A DNA stretch of 64,000 bases from a bacterium (GTDB lineage Bacteria > Oederibacteriota > JAAXVQ01 > JAUVAV01), in contig JAIORK010000029.1 in NCBI GenBank assembly GCA_021108215.1, positions 62,001-126,000 of the forward strand, written 5' to 3'. Shown here piece by piece: positions 16,239-24,526 of this stretch (positions are counted from its first letter, which is position 1; the number at the start of each line of letters is the position of its first letter). The position numbers and the translations under genes are program-made. The notes below the pieces were generated by a model, which searched no databases, had not been told where the DNA came from, and saw only the letters and a list, made by a program, of their open reading frames with translations.

Positions 16239-18188
16239 ATGATTAAAATTGCAGAATTGAGCAAGTCCTACGGGCCACAGGTGTTGTTGGACAAAGTGAG
16301 TTTTAATATTAACGAGGGAGACCGTGTCGGTCTGGTGGGACGCAACGGCAGCGGCAAGACCACTTTGTTCCGTATTTTATTGGGCAATGAGGAACCGGAT
16401 AACGGTGAGGTGGCAATTCCCAAGGATTACACCATTGGTTATTTGGAGCAGCATCTTCAATTCACACAACCGACTGTTTTGGAGGAAGCGTGTCTGGGAT
16501 TGCCTCCGGACAAGGAATATGATCACTGGCGGGTGGAAAAGGTGTTGTTCGGGTTGGGTTTTACGGAGGAAGATATGCATCGTCCGCCGGGCGAATTTTC
16601 CGGGGGATACCAGATCCGGCTTAATCTTACAAAAACCCTGGTAGGGGAACCGGACCTGCTTTTGCTGGATGAGCCGACCAATTATCTGGATATTGTTTCA
16701 ATTCGCTGGCTGGAAAAATTTCTCCGGGCGTGGCAAAGAGAGTTTGTGCTCATCACCCATGATCGTCAGTTTATGGACGCTGTGACATCACACACGCTGG
16801 CAATTCATCGCTGTAAGGTACGCAAGATTGAGGGCAAGACAGCGAAGCTGTTTAATCAGATTATGCAGGAAGAGGAGATTTACGAAAAAACCCGGCGGCA
16901 CGAGGAGAAAAAACAGAAAGAAACGGAAATATTTATCCGGCGCTTTCGGGCCAAAGCACGGCTGGCCGGGATGGTCCAGTCACGGATTAAGAGTCTGGAT
17001 AAACAAAAAAAAATGGAGCAATTGGATAAAATTTCAGATGTTGAATTTTCTTTTCCCAATGCTGAGTTTCCAGGACAGGAAATGCTAAATACCGAAGAGC
17101 TGGGTTTTGCTTATGATACCGCGCTTCCCTGGTTGATCGAAAAACTTAATTTCAGTCTTGGCCCGAGGGAAAGGATCGCAATTATCGGGAAAAATGGCAA
17201 GGGGAAATCCACTCTGCTCCGTTTATTAGCTGGAGAACTCACGCCGAATACCGGGAGAATACGTCAGCATGCCCGTCTGGAAGTGGGTTATTTTGGGCAG
17301 ACCAACATTCAGCGGCTTAATTCGGAAAACACAATTGAAGATGAGTTGATTACCACGGATCCGAACCGGAGCCGGGAACGCGCACGCTCCGTTGCGGGTG
17401 TGATGCTGTTTAGCGGTGATCAGGCTTTGAAAAAGATCAGTGTGCTCTCGGGCGGTGAGAAGAGCCGGGTGATGCTGGGGAAATTGCTGCTTAAACCGAC
17501 TAACCTTTTATTGCTGGATGAACCCACCAATCACCTTGACCTGGAAAGTTGTGAATCATTGCTGGATGCGATGCAGGATTATGCAGGTTCGATTATGCTG
17601 GTAACCCATGATGAGATTTTTTTGCATACCCTGGCGGAAAAGCTGATCATTTTTGATCGTGATCGGGTTTTATTCTATCATGGCCGCTACCAAAATTTTC
17701 TTGAGGATATTGGCTGGCAGAATGAGGAGATACAAAAAGAACCCGGCATCCGGCATCCGGCATCTGCCGGACAAGTTACGCCGGACAAGTTACACCGGGC
17801 TGGCCCGGCCATATTCAGCGTAAAGGTAGACCAGGCGCCAATACCGGAAAGAAAAGAAATTTCTTCCGGGGAGAAAAAAGCGCTGCGTCAGGCCCGGGCA
17901 AAGTTAAACCAGGAAAAATCGAAAGCACTTCGGCCGGTGGAAGCTAAAGTGAAAAAGACGGAGAGTATGATTGATACCCTGGAGATGGAAATTAGCCGCA
18001 ATAATGACCGCATGGTTGAGGCCGCCACCACGGGGGATACGCAGGCGATTGCCGAACTGCCAAAAAAAAATAAAGATCTTCAGATACAGGTGGATTTTCT
18101 TTATAGGGAACTGGAAAAAGTCCATCACGCGCTGGATGTGCAGGTAAGGATGTATGATAAAAAGATGAAAGCGATCGAGGCTGGATAG
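16239..18188 (+). CDS. ABC-F family ATPase
   Basis: 649 aa with two ABC domains and no membrane segment. First domain: Walker A GRNGSGKTT (~residues 35-43), signature FSGGYQIRL, Walker B LLLLDEPTNYLD. Second: GKNGKGKST (~residues 316-324), signature LSGGEKSRVM, Walker B LLLLDEPTNHLD. The linker between them is long and basic, and the last ~85 residues form a coiled coil. ABC-F proteins act on ribosomes in translation regulation, stalling relief or antibiotic protection; the subgroup is not assigned. Residues ~502-522 (GIRHPASAGQVTPDKLHRAG) are encoded by palindromic repeat E2, inserted in frame between the second ATPase domain and the coiled coil. A TATAAT-like box lies at 16191. Confidence 0.92.
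   Translation: MIKIAELSKSYGPQVLLDKVSFNINEGDRVGLVGRNGSGKTTLFRILLGNEEPDNGEVAIPKDYTIGYLEQHLQFTQPTVLEEACLGLPPDKEYDHWRVEKVLFGLGFTEEDMHRPPGEFSGGYQIRLNLTKTLVGEPDLLLLDEPTNYLDIVSIRWLEKFLRAWQREFVLITHDRQFMDAVTSHTLAIHRCKVRKIEGKTAKLFNQIMQEEEIYEKTRRHEEKKQKETEIFIRRFRAKARLAGMVQSRIKSLDKQKKMEQLDKISDVEFSFPNAEFPGQEMLNTEELGFAYDTALPWLIEKLNFSLGPRERIAIIGKNGKGKSTLLRLLAGELTPNTGRIRQHARLEVGYFGQTNIQRLNSENTIEDELITTDPNRSRERARSVAGVMLFSGDQALKKISVLSGGEKSRVMLGKLLLKPTNLLLLDEPTNHLDLESCESLLDAMQDYAGSIMLVTHDEIFLHTLAEKLIIFDRDRVLFYHGRYQNFLEDIGWQNEEIQKEPGIRHPASAGQVTPDKLHRAGPAIFSVKVDQAPIPERKEISSGEKKALRQARAKLNQEKSKALRPVEAKVKKTESMIDTLEMEISRNNDRMVEAATTGDTQAIAELPKKNKDLQIQVDFLYRELEKVHHALDVQVRMYDKKMKAIEAG
17742..17799 (+). repeat. Family E repeat, copy E2, in frame inside the ABC-F gene
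   Basis: Three tandem CCGGCAT units are followed by GCCGGACAAGTT and CGCCGGACAAGTT, matching E1 at 9684-9720. The reading frame is kept (GGC ATC CGG CAT = GIRH, the same frame as in the 5' extension of the permease). The base composition is much richer in GC than the flanking codons. It resembles protein-inserted palindromic elements known in Rickettsia. Confidence 0.82.
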
Positions 18189-18405
18189 CCTGTTTTTATT
18201 ACATTTTCTGCAACTTGATCTGTCGGACAAACACTGATTAAAAAAAATCCGGGATTAACAATACCGTTTCACCCGCCTTTGGTCTGCATTTGATAAGGAC
18301 AAAAAACCTTCGAAAAGTAAAAAAAGTGAAATATAATATGCATTATTTGAGTCTAATTTTTATAGTCAGAATAATGGGTGCGCCAAGACGTATGCGGAGG
18401 ATACC

Positions 18406-18846
18406 ATGTTAAAAAAAGATGCAATTCATGTCATGATTATTCGTCTGGAAATGGATAAAAAAATAAATTTTTCAGTCCTTTTGTCTTCCGATGGGTCCAT
18501 CAATCGGATTGGGACCGGACTCAAGGATAATGATGATTCGACGATGTATTCCGGAATTTGCCGCGAAGATTTGTTTTTGAAAATACTTGAATATGTGCCG
18601 GATGCGATTTTTGATAAGCAGGGAAATTACGAGGTTAAAGACCGCAAGGGGCGGTGTTGTGAGATGATTTTTTATTTTTCCAATCAGGCGGAGAGTGAGA
18701 CGGCCCGTTTTAGGTTTATCTACGGCTCTGAATCCATGGGGCCGCCCCTGCCTTTCGTGCAGCTGTTTGCGCATGCCCGGCAGATTACAGATTCCTGGTA
18801 TTTGCGTCAAAAAAAGGTTTCGCAGACCATGGCGATGAAGGGCTAG
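18406..18846 (+). CDS. Conserved-looking hypothetical protein
   Basis: 146 aa with a strong GGAGG 6 nt before the ATG. There is no signal peptide or membrane helix. Hydrophobic and charged segments alternate in an alpha/beta pattern, with a basic stretch KDRKGRCCEMIFYF around residues 80-93 and a C-terminus rich in Gln and Lys. I do not recognise the family. A possible promoter (TTCGAA-N17-TATAAT, 18309-18337) lies 69 nt upstream. It stands alone between the ABC-F gene and the convergent ankyrin gene. Confidence 0.6.
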   Translation: MLKKDAIHVMIIRLEMDKKINFSVLLSSDGSINRIGTGLKDNDDSTMYSGICREDLFLKILEYVPDAIFDKQGNYEVKDRKGRCCEMIFYFSNQAESETARFRFIYGSESMGPPLPFVQLFAHARQITDSWYLRQKKVSQTMAMKG

Positions 18847-18891
18847 CCAATCCGTTGGAAGCCTAATCCACATAAAAAAACATGGTTGTTT

Positions 18892-19812
18892 TCATTGTTG
18901 CAAAAGATTCAAAAGTTTTTTTGATTGTCGCTTGTGCGCAAGATCTAGCGGTGTTTGATTATGGTTGTCCGGGAGTGTGGTCTTGGCATTGGAGCGCAGC
19001 AGTAATTTTATCAGGCGGATATAACCATGCCGGGTTGCGATATGCAATGGGGTTTGACCGTTGTGATCAGCGGCATTGATGTCACTGCCGGCTTTAATGA
19101 GATAAGCGGCTAAACGCCGGTTGTTGCCGTGGCATGCCAGGTGGAGCAGCGTTTCCTTGGTTTTCGGCAGGAAACTGTGGATGGTTTGTTGGGTGTGTCT
19201 CAGGGAAATTTTCATTGTTTTGGGAGAGGCATAAAAGGCCAGGATAAAGGGTCCGGCAGTTTGCATTTTTGAAAGGCGTTTGACTACTTTGTTGTATCCA
19301 AGTTTTCCTGCCTTGTAGGCTGGTAATAAATCGATACGATCAACGGGGGGGGAGGTTTTGGCGCCTTTGTCGATGAGCAATCCCACAACATCGGCCCAAC
19401 CTTGCATCGCCGCAAGTTCGAGGACACTTTCTCCGTTCGCAGCTTTATCATTTGGATTAAAATCACCGAGAATTAATCTGAAGGCAATCGCTTTGCTCCC
19501 GTGGCGAATTGCAAGATAAAGCACGGAACGCCGGTCTGCATCTTTGAGAGACAGGTCGGTACCCCGGGTAATCAACCAATCCGCAGTTTTGAAGTGCTGG
19601 TTTTCCAGCGCGACCAGCAAGGCTGTTTTGCCTTGGGCGTTTTGTTGGTTGATATTCGCGCCCTGGGTCAGTAATTTTTTAAGTGTTTTGCGGTCATCCT
19701 TGGCAGCAGCCTGGTGGAGAGGCGCGGAAAGAAGATCAGATCCCCCAAGCGGTGTTTGGAGACTAAGCAGTGTGAAACTAAATAATACCGTAGCAAGCAG
19801 TTGTCTGCTCAT
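18892..19812 (-). CDS. Exported ankyrin-repeat protein
   Basis: 306 aa from the ATG at 19812 (AAGGGG upstream; the TTG at 19830 is rejected). A signal peptide (LLATVLFSFTLLSLQTPLGG) directs export. Ankyrin repeats are visible in two blocks, ~residues 30-150 (LHQAAAKDDRKTLKKLLTQG, TALLVALENQHFKTADWLI, SVLYLAIRHGSK) and ~215-300 (LLHLACHGNNRRLAAYLIKA, TPLHIATRHGYIRLIKLLL), separated by a ~60-aa non-repeat segment. Ankyrin stacks bind other proteins; the partner in the envelope is unknown. The gene converges with the hypothetical gene at 18406. Confidence 0.85.
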   Translation of the reverse strand: MSRQLLATVLFSFTLLSLQTPLGGSDLLSAPLHQAAAKDDRKTLKKLLTQGANINQQNAQGKTALLVALENQHFKTADWLITRGTDLSLKDADRRSVLYLAIRHGSKAIAFRLILGDFNPNDKAANGESVLELAAMQGWADVVGLLIDKGAKTSPPVDRIDLLPAYKAGKLGYNKVVKRLSKMQTAGPFILAFYASPKTMKISLRHTQQTIHSFLPKTKETLLHLACHGNNRRLAAYLIKAGSDINAADHNGQTPLHIATRHGYIRLIKLLLRSNAKTTLPDNHNQTPLDLAHKRQSKKLLNLLQQ

Positions 19813-19906
19813 TGAAACCCCTTTTTTCAAAAGAAACCAGCCAAGAGTATTTTAGGATAAAATGAAAAAAAATGCAAAAGAGAATACCCGGGATGGGTCA
19901 GGGTTG

Positions 19907-19957
19907 CTGCTTAAACCGGGAACATACAGAGATGCAACAGGTTCCCGGTTTAAGCAG
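19907..19957. repeat. 17-bp perfect inverted repeat
   Basis: CTGCTTAAACCGGGAAC (19907-19923) and its exact complement (19941-19957) enclose a 17-nt loop. It overlaps the last codons of the hypothetical gene that ends at 19950. It is not followed by a T-run in either direction, so a mobile palindrome is likelier than a terminator. Confidence 0.75.
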
Positions 19958-20354
19958 GGCCTTCCCGGCGGGGAGTGAAGGAATCATTTGTGCGGTTTGG
20001 GGGCCGGGTATCGGGAGTTGGGAGAAAAAGTGTGTTCGACATCGCTTGCATTCTATCCGGTCTGCTTTGGTCAGGTGAATGAAAAATTGTTTGTAATTCC
20101 GGGTGTGTTGCTGCTTTTTTTATTCGTAAAGCAATGATGAGATTTATGACAATCCCGCCAAAGGAACCTTCATTATATAGTACAGGCCGTGACCCGGATT
20201 GACCAGATGACGAGTGGGTGTTTAGACGTACTTTGTTGGTTTTTTTTTCTTCATTCACAAGGTTGAACACCATAGGCGCAGTCACATTAAAGTTCTGTAA
20301 ATAGAGCTCAATGGCATTACTAAAGTTTTTGGTGAGATTTAGCAGGGTTATCAT
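19950..20354 (-). CDS. Hypothetical protein
   Basis: 134 aa from the ATG at 20354, supported by a strong AAAGGAGG Shine-Dalgarno 8 nt upstream; the frame is open 51 nt further up without such a signal. The first ~85 residues (MITLLNLTKNFSNAIELYLQ ...) look like a normal small protein with a hydrophobic stretch GGIVINLIIALRI. The last ~40 residues are Pro/Arg/Ser-rich and overlap the inverted repeat, so the 3' end may be extended by repeat DNA. No family is recognised. Confidence 0.5.
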   Translation of the reverse strand: MITLLNLTKNFSNAIELYLQNFNVTAPMVFNLVNEEKKTNKVRLNTHSSSGQSGSRPVLYNEGSFGGIVINLIIALRIKKAATHPELQTIFHSPDQSRPDRMQAMSNTLFLPTPDTRPPNRTNDSFTPRREGPA

Positions 20355-20500
20355 ATCCAATCCCTCCTTTTCTGAAAAAGCCGGTTGATTTATGATGGTA
20401 AGCAATAATGTTCTAAAATAATTGACACCGGATAATAGAAAAGTATTTATTGTTTTTAATTATTTTTGTTAAAAGTAAGAAACACAGTAGTTAGTTGAAT

Positions 20501-20713
20501 CGCCCTAAACACTTATTTTTAAAGGAAAAAACGCACCGCAAGCAAAGATGGGACATTAGGTGACGATATCGTCAAGTCCGGCTCTAGTGTAGTGCATCCA
20601 ACACTTTTTGTGTACTATGCCCGCAATGACAAATGTAAAGTTATTTATGACGCACTACACTATAGTGTATGGGTACAGTATCGGTTTTTCTTTAAAAACA
20701 AGTGTTTAGGGCG
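20501..20713. repeat. Family B palindromic repeat, copy B2, interrupted by element C1
   Basis: The left arm CGCCCTAAACACTTATTTTT then AAAGGAAAAA (20501-20530) is nearly the exact complement of the right arm (20685-20713). Interior words (AAAAAACGCACC, a GACGATATCGTC palindrome, GTACAGTATCGGTTT) match the core of A1 at 39296-39380 and partly B1. A 74-bp TA-flanked element (C1) splits the interior. With D1 it occupies the ~650-nt gene-free gap before 21002. Confidence 0.8.
20587..20660 (-). mobile_element. Small TA-flanked MITE-like element, copy C1 (internally deleted)
   Basis: The ends are GTGTAGTGC and GCACTACAC with TA on both sides (20585-20586, 20661-20662). The reverse complement reads GTGTAGTGCGTCATAAATAA ... 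TTTGTCATTGCGGGC ... AGTGTTGGATGCACTAC, matching both ends of C2 (58237-58429) but lacking its middle. It is inserted within B2. Confidence 0.8.
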
Positions 20714-20757
20714 AATAGAAAACAGGATGCTCGATTAATTTGGACGGCAATGGTTTT

Positions 20758-20888
20758 CAATATGTTAGCCGTGAATTCCCCGGATTTCAAGTCGGGGACA
20801 TTTCGTTTAAAAAGCGAAATGCGGAATAGTAATAATGATTTTCTACAGATCATATCCAAATACCCGCTTTTCAGAGCGGGAAATTGAA
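20758..20888. repeat. Family D double-hairpin repeat, copy D1
   Basis: It shares AATATGTT, GAATTCCCCGG, AAGTCGGG, ATAGTAATAATGA and ACAGATCATATCCAA with D2 (30481-30670) in the same order. Two hairpins are visible: CCCCGG...AAGTCGGGG, and CCCGCTTTTC with its partner AGAGCGGG. Such paired hairpins resemble BIME/REP doublets. Small ORFs across both copies encode similar nonsense peptides and are not called. Confidence 0.8.
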
Positions 20889-21001
20889 TAAAAAAATAAA
20901 TGTGCTGGAATAGTGTTGAAATAGGCTTTTTCAATGACAAACCGGAAGGCGGGGCGTAAAATAACAAAAAAAGAATGAGATTATTGTGGAGTGAACCATC
21001 C

Positions 21002-21985
21002 ATGGTGATAAATGTTGGTATCAGTGCCTGCCTTTTAGGTGAAAAAGTGCGCTATGACGGCGGGCATAAGGTGGATCATTATTTAAAAGAAACATGGGGT
21101 CAGTATGTTTCCTGGTATCCAGTCTGTCCGGAAGTGGAATGCGGTCTTCCGGTTCCCAGAGAACCCATGCAGCTTATTCGCAGTCCGGAGGGCATTCGAC
21201 TTAAAACCCGAAAATCAGGCCGGGATCACACAAAACGCATGGGAAAATGGATGGAAGAGAAACTGGTGAAGTTGGAAAAAGAGCCGCTATGCGGGTTCGT
21301 GTTCAAAACCAAATCGCCCAGCTCCGGTATGCGGGGGGTAAGAGTCGTTGAAGGCGATAAAATTTATAACAATGGCATAGGGATTTTTGCACAAGCATTC
21401 ATGCTGCTGTTCCCCCATTTGCCAATAGAAGACAATGCCCGTTTGCAGGACCCTGCTGTAAGGGAGAATTTTATGACCCGGGTTTTTGTTTACCACCGTT
21501 GGCTGGACTATATCGTAAATGACCGTTCCGTAAAGGGTTTGATGGCTTTTCACTGCAGGCACAGATTGTTGCTGATGGCACATAGTCCGGACCTGGTTCC
21601 CAGGTTGGGGCGTAGGATGTCAGCTTTGACCGGAAAGAACGGGGAGGCGGGAGCCCACTTGTCGGCTGGGAGAAATCAGCTGAACCAAGCCGTGTTTATG
21701 GATTATTTGGGGTTACTCATGCAGGGATTGTCCATGCGTACAACGATTAAGAAGAATACCAACGTTTTATATCATATTTTAAGGTGTTTTGAAAAAAAGT
21801 TTTCTATGGATGAAAAAAATGCGGCCGTTGAGGTCATTGAAAATTATTATCGCGGTGCTATTTCCCTGGTTGTTCCCGTGACGCTGCTTCAGCATCACTT
21901 GCGCCGGTATCCGAATAACAATTTGACAGGTCAACACTATCTTCATCCCCAGCCGCTGGAATTGATGCTGCGTAATCATGTTTGA
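21002..21985 (+). CDS. DUF523 and DUF1722 (YbgA-like) domain protein
   Basis: 327 aa from the ATG at 21002 (GGAG 10 nt upstream). The N-terminal ~145 residues are DUF523: GISACLLGEKVRYDGGHK at the start, VCPEVECGLPVPREP, and FKTKSPSSG with conserved Cys residues likely to hold an iron-sulfur cluster. DUF523 proteins include the thiouracil desulfurase TudS. The C-terminal half is DUF1722, including LMAHSP and a helical tail. The full fusion occurs in many bacteria; its physiological role is not settled, though YbgA has been placed near DNA-repair and sulfur-salvage functions. A bacteriohemerythrin gene follows. Confidence 0.87.
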   Translation: MVINVGISACLLGEKVRYDGGHKVDHYLKETWGQYVSWYPVCPEVECGLPVPREPMQLIRSPEGIRLKTRKSGRDHTKRMGKWMEEKLVKLEKEPLCGFVFKTKSPSSGMRGVRVVEGDKIYNNGIGIFAQAFMLLFPHLPIEDNARLQDPAVRENFMTRVFVYHRWLDYIVNDRSVKGLMAFHCRHRLLLMAHSPDLVPRLGRRMSALTGKNGEAGAHLSAGRNQLNQAVFMDYLGLLMQGLSMRTTIKKNTNVLYHILRCFEKKFSMDEKNAAVEVIENYYRGAISLVVPVTLLQHHLRRYPNNNLTGQHYLHPQPLELMLRNHV

Positions 21986-22065
21986 AAAAAGTATTTTTTT
22001 GGAGCGGGAGTGAAAAAAGATTTGGATGGATTTTAAGTGAAAAAATTTACGGGGAGGGGATTCAC

Positions 22066-22515
22066 ATGCATCAATTAATTAAATGGCAGAAATCAATGAG
22101 TGTCCATGTTTCGGAATTGGATGATCAGCATAAGGAAATGATTTCCATAATTAATAATTTGTATTTGGTATTAAAAGAAGATGCGGATGCACGACGCATC
22201 CAGGACATTGTTTCTCAACTGCAAACTTATGAAAAATGTCATTTTGAAGCAGAAGAGGCACTCATGGTGCACTGCGGTTACCCGGGGTTGGAAGAACACA
22301 AAGCGATGCATGCTGTTATGCAAAAAAAAATGGCTGAATTTAAAACGGGGCTGGAAAATGGAGATGTGCTGCCTTTGGTTAAATTACTTCCTTTTTTGGT
22401 AGAGTATTTGCATGATCATATCATTAAGCAGGATGGAAAGTTTGCTGAGTTTTTGCGCCGCCATAAGAGTTGCGCTAAACAATTGCCGGATAAGTTCCCG
22501 GAAAAATCCACCTGA
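22066..22515 (+). CDS. Bacteriohemerythrin
   Basis: 149 aa from the ATG at 22066, directly after GGGGAGGGGA; the frame opening at 21982 lacks such a site. Metal-ligand residues of the di-iron four-helix bundle are in place: DDQH (His22), CHFEAEE (His59 and Glu63), EEHKAMH (His78 and His82), and a His/Asp-rich last helix YLHDHIIKQD. It binds O2 and probably acts as a cytoplasmic oxygen store, sensor or scavenger, which suits a microaerophilic or anaerobic host. It is a single-domain protein of normal length and starts 80 nt after the DUF523 gene. Confidence 0.93.
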   Translation: MHQLIKWQKSMSVHVSELDDQHKEMISIINNLYLVLKEDADARRIQDIVSQLQTYEKCHFEAEEALMVHCGYPGLEEHKAMHAVMQKKMAEFKTGLENGDVLPLVKLLPFLVEYLHDHIIKQDGKFAEFLRRHKSCAKQLPDKFPEKST

Positions 22516-22575
22516 TTGACAATTCGATTGGAGAATTGTTATGATGGGTTTAAAGTCCACGCTGGGAGGTGGGGA

Positions 22576-23202
22576 ATGACTGCGATTTTGAAAATTGTAA
22601 TGGTTGTCACGACTTTATTGTTTTCCGGTTGCTATTTCACCTCGCTTCATCCCGTTACAGAAAATCCGGTTCCGGGTTCTGACCCGGCATTGTTGGGTCT
22701 TTGGAAAACAGTCGCAACGCAGTCGGATAACTCGCAGGAAGAAAATTATTTGCTGTTTATGGAAGAAACTGATGGACACATTCTTGTTGTGTTGATGGAG
22801 GATTATTACAGGTTTTCAGAAATTTATCGCGGGTTTATTTCCGATGTGAATGGAGATAAGTATTTAAATATTAAGAAGGTCAAGTCTGACGAAAAAAAGC
22901 ATGTTCGGCACAGTGATACCGGCTACTTTATTGTGCAGTATGAAATTACTGAAGGATCACAATTAAATATTCGGACACTGCGTGAAGCGCAGATTGAGAA
23001 AGCGGTGAAACAAAAGGTCCTTGCAGGCAGGATTACCCGGAATCGATATACGGATGATATTCGAATAACGGCGGCGTCGGAGAGAATTGCCGCCTATTTG
23101 GCATCACAAACACTCTCGGAATTGTTGGAGACCACTAATATGATTACCGCGAAAAAAATCAACGAACTTCCTGCGGAATTAATAAGAACTGAAAATGAAT
23201 GA
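22576..23202 (+). CDS. Putative lipoprotein of unknown function
   Basis: 208 aa from the ATG at 22576 (GGGAGG and GGGGA upstream). The signal peptide ends at the lipobox LLFSGCYF (Cys ~19). The mature part has a beta-rich pattern starting DPALLGLWKTVATQSDNSQE, which is like lipocalin-type or small beta-barrel lipoproteins, then a helical tail of ~60 residues. I do not recognise a named family with certainty. It lies 60 nt after the bacteriohemerythrin gene, possibly the same transcript. Confidence 0.65.
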   Translation: MTAILKIVMVVTTLLFSGCYFTSLHPVTENPVPGSDPALLGLWKTVATQSDNSQEENYLLFMEETDGHILVVLMEDYYRFSEIYRGFISDVNGDKYLNIKKVKSDEKKHVRHSDTGYFIVQYEITEGSQLNIRTLREAQIEKAVKQKVLAGRITRNRYTDDIRITAASERIAAYLASQTLSELLETTNMITAKKINELPAELIRTENE

Positions 23203-23356
23203 ATATTTTGATAAATGAGTGTTCCGTGTCCGGCCGGATCAGTTTCGCGCCGGCCTGATAATCGCAGCGGTTTAAAATATAAGTCTCGGGAGAGCATTGT
23301 ATTCGACAAAAGGAAACAGTGGTGGGCGCGTTACCCATTGCAGGCAAGGACGGCGC

Positions 23357-24493
23357 ATGAAGATTGCACAATTAACGGATTTGCATGTTTCTAAATACGG
23401 TATTCGTATGACCCAGTTTAGGAAAATTGGGCGCGACCGCGCAGCCCGGGACAAAGGATGGCGGACAGTATGGAAGTCCGACGGCTGGCGGATTGATATA
23501 CGTCATGCCGAACGCCGCTTGCGATTTTATGATGCGTTGCGCCTGGTTGATGATGATGGGTATATTCATGAGATTATAAAAGTGAAAAACGGTGGTACGG
23601 TAGATGCCGTGCTCAAAAAATTACATCATCGCAGAGTTATCCATAGTCGTACTTGTCATGCTTATTTGGCAAAGCATTGTCCAACCGATAAAACCATTGA
23701 ATATCTTTTAAAAGAAGATCCCAACAATGAAAACATTCAGTTTTGTGCTGTTGCAAAAACCCTGATGAAGGATAAACCCGATTGGATTATTATCACCGGC
23801 GATGTGACGGATGACGGTGTTGGCTATGATCTGGTACAAGCCGGTTTTCAACAGTATATTAAAAAAAAGCGGCTTGTTTGTATTCCAGGCAATCATGATA
23901 TTTATGCAACCTCGCCGGTTTTTAAGGAGAAGCCGCTGCGACGCAGCGTCCGTCAGAAGCGTAAAGATTGGGAAGTATTTGCGGATAGCCTGGGTATACC
24001 GAAACAGGGAGGGTATGTTTTAGATCTCGGGTCGGAGGTGGTTTTGGCCTGCTTTGACACCTGTCAACCTTCACATGTGCCGGGCAGTGCGTCGGGGTTA
24101 CTTCCGCTGCATCAAATTCATGCGGTTGAAATGCAATTGAAAGAAAGAAAAAATCATACCGTCCGGTTGGCATGTATGCACCATCCGATTATCAATATGC
24201 AGTACCATGGGTTGAATTTTCCGCTTTTTCAACCGGGGATGCGGTTGCGGAATGCCAAACGGGTTTATCCCCTGATGGCGAAAATGGGGTTCTCGCTGGT
24301 GATGTATGGACATCAGCATGCCGGTTATATTTTTCAACCGGCGGAAGGACCCGTTTTTATGAGTGCGCCTTCCAGCACTTATGGATGCCGCTCCGGTGCC
24401 AGTCCGTTCTATTGGAGCGTTGAGGTGGATCGGAAAGGGATTCATAAAATGACCCAAAAGCGTATTGGGCTTCTGGAACGCATGTATAAATAG
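23357..24493 (+). CDS. Metallophosphoesterase with a large insert
   Basis: 378 aa from the ATG at 23357 (AAGGA upstream). It has calcineurin-like phosphoesterase blocks: AQLTDLHVS (residues ~4-12), IITGDVTDDG (~145-154), PGNHD (~185), ACMHHPI (~275) and MYGHQHAGY (~335). No signal peptide, so it is cytoplasmic. The first two metal-binding blocks are usually 30-40 residues apart; here ~135 residues intervene, highly charged with His-rich parts (KLHHRRVIHSRTCHAYLAKH). It may act on a cyclic nucleotide or other phosphodiester, but the substrate is unknown. Confidence 0.83.
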   Translation: MKIAQLTDLHVSKYGIRMTQFRKIGRDRAARDKGWRTVWKSDGWRIDIRHAERRLRFYDALRLVDDDGYIHEIIKVKNGGTVDAVLKKLHHRRVIHSRTCHAYLAKHCPTDKTIEYLLKEDPNNENIQFCAVAKTLMKDKPDWIIITGDVTDDGVGYDLVQAGFQQYIKKKRLVCIPGNHDIYATSPVFKEKPLRRSVRQKRKDWEVFADSLGIPKQGGYVLDLGSEVVLACFDTCQPSHVPGSASGLLPLHQIHAVEMQLKERKNHTVRLACMHHPIINMQYHGLNFPLFQPGMRLRNAKRVYPLMAKMGFSLVMYGHQHAGYIFQPAEGPVFMSAPSSTYGCRSGASPFYWSVEVDRKGIHKMTQKRIGLLERMYK

Positions 24494-24526
24494 GGTTGGG
24501 GAATTTTTTTACCCAAAATCGGTTAA

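Noticed and set aside
20692-21003. Minus-strand ORF with a DMICRKSLLL-type peptide, similar to one at 30441-30773
   Set aside because: The similarity comes from repeat family D at the DNA level; neither has a plausible start, and both lie in hairpin DNA.
23225-23265. GGCCGG...CCGGCC inverted repeat before the phosphoesterase gene
   Set aside because: Short, no T-run and no matching copy found with confidence; it could be a degenerate E-type repeat but the support is too weak.
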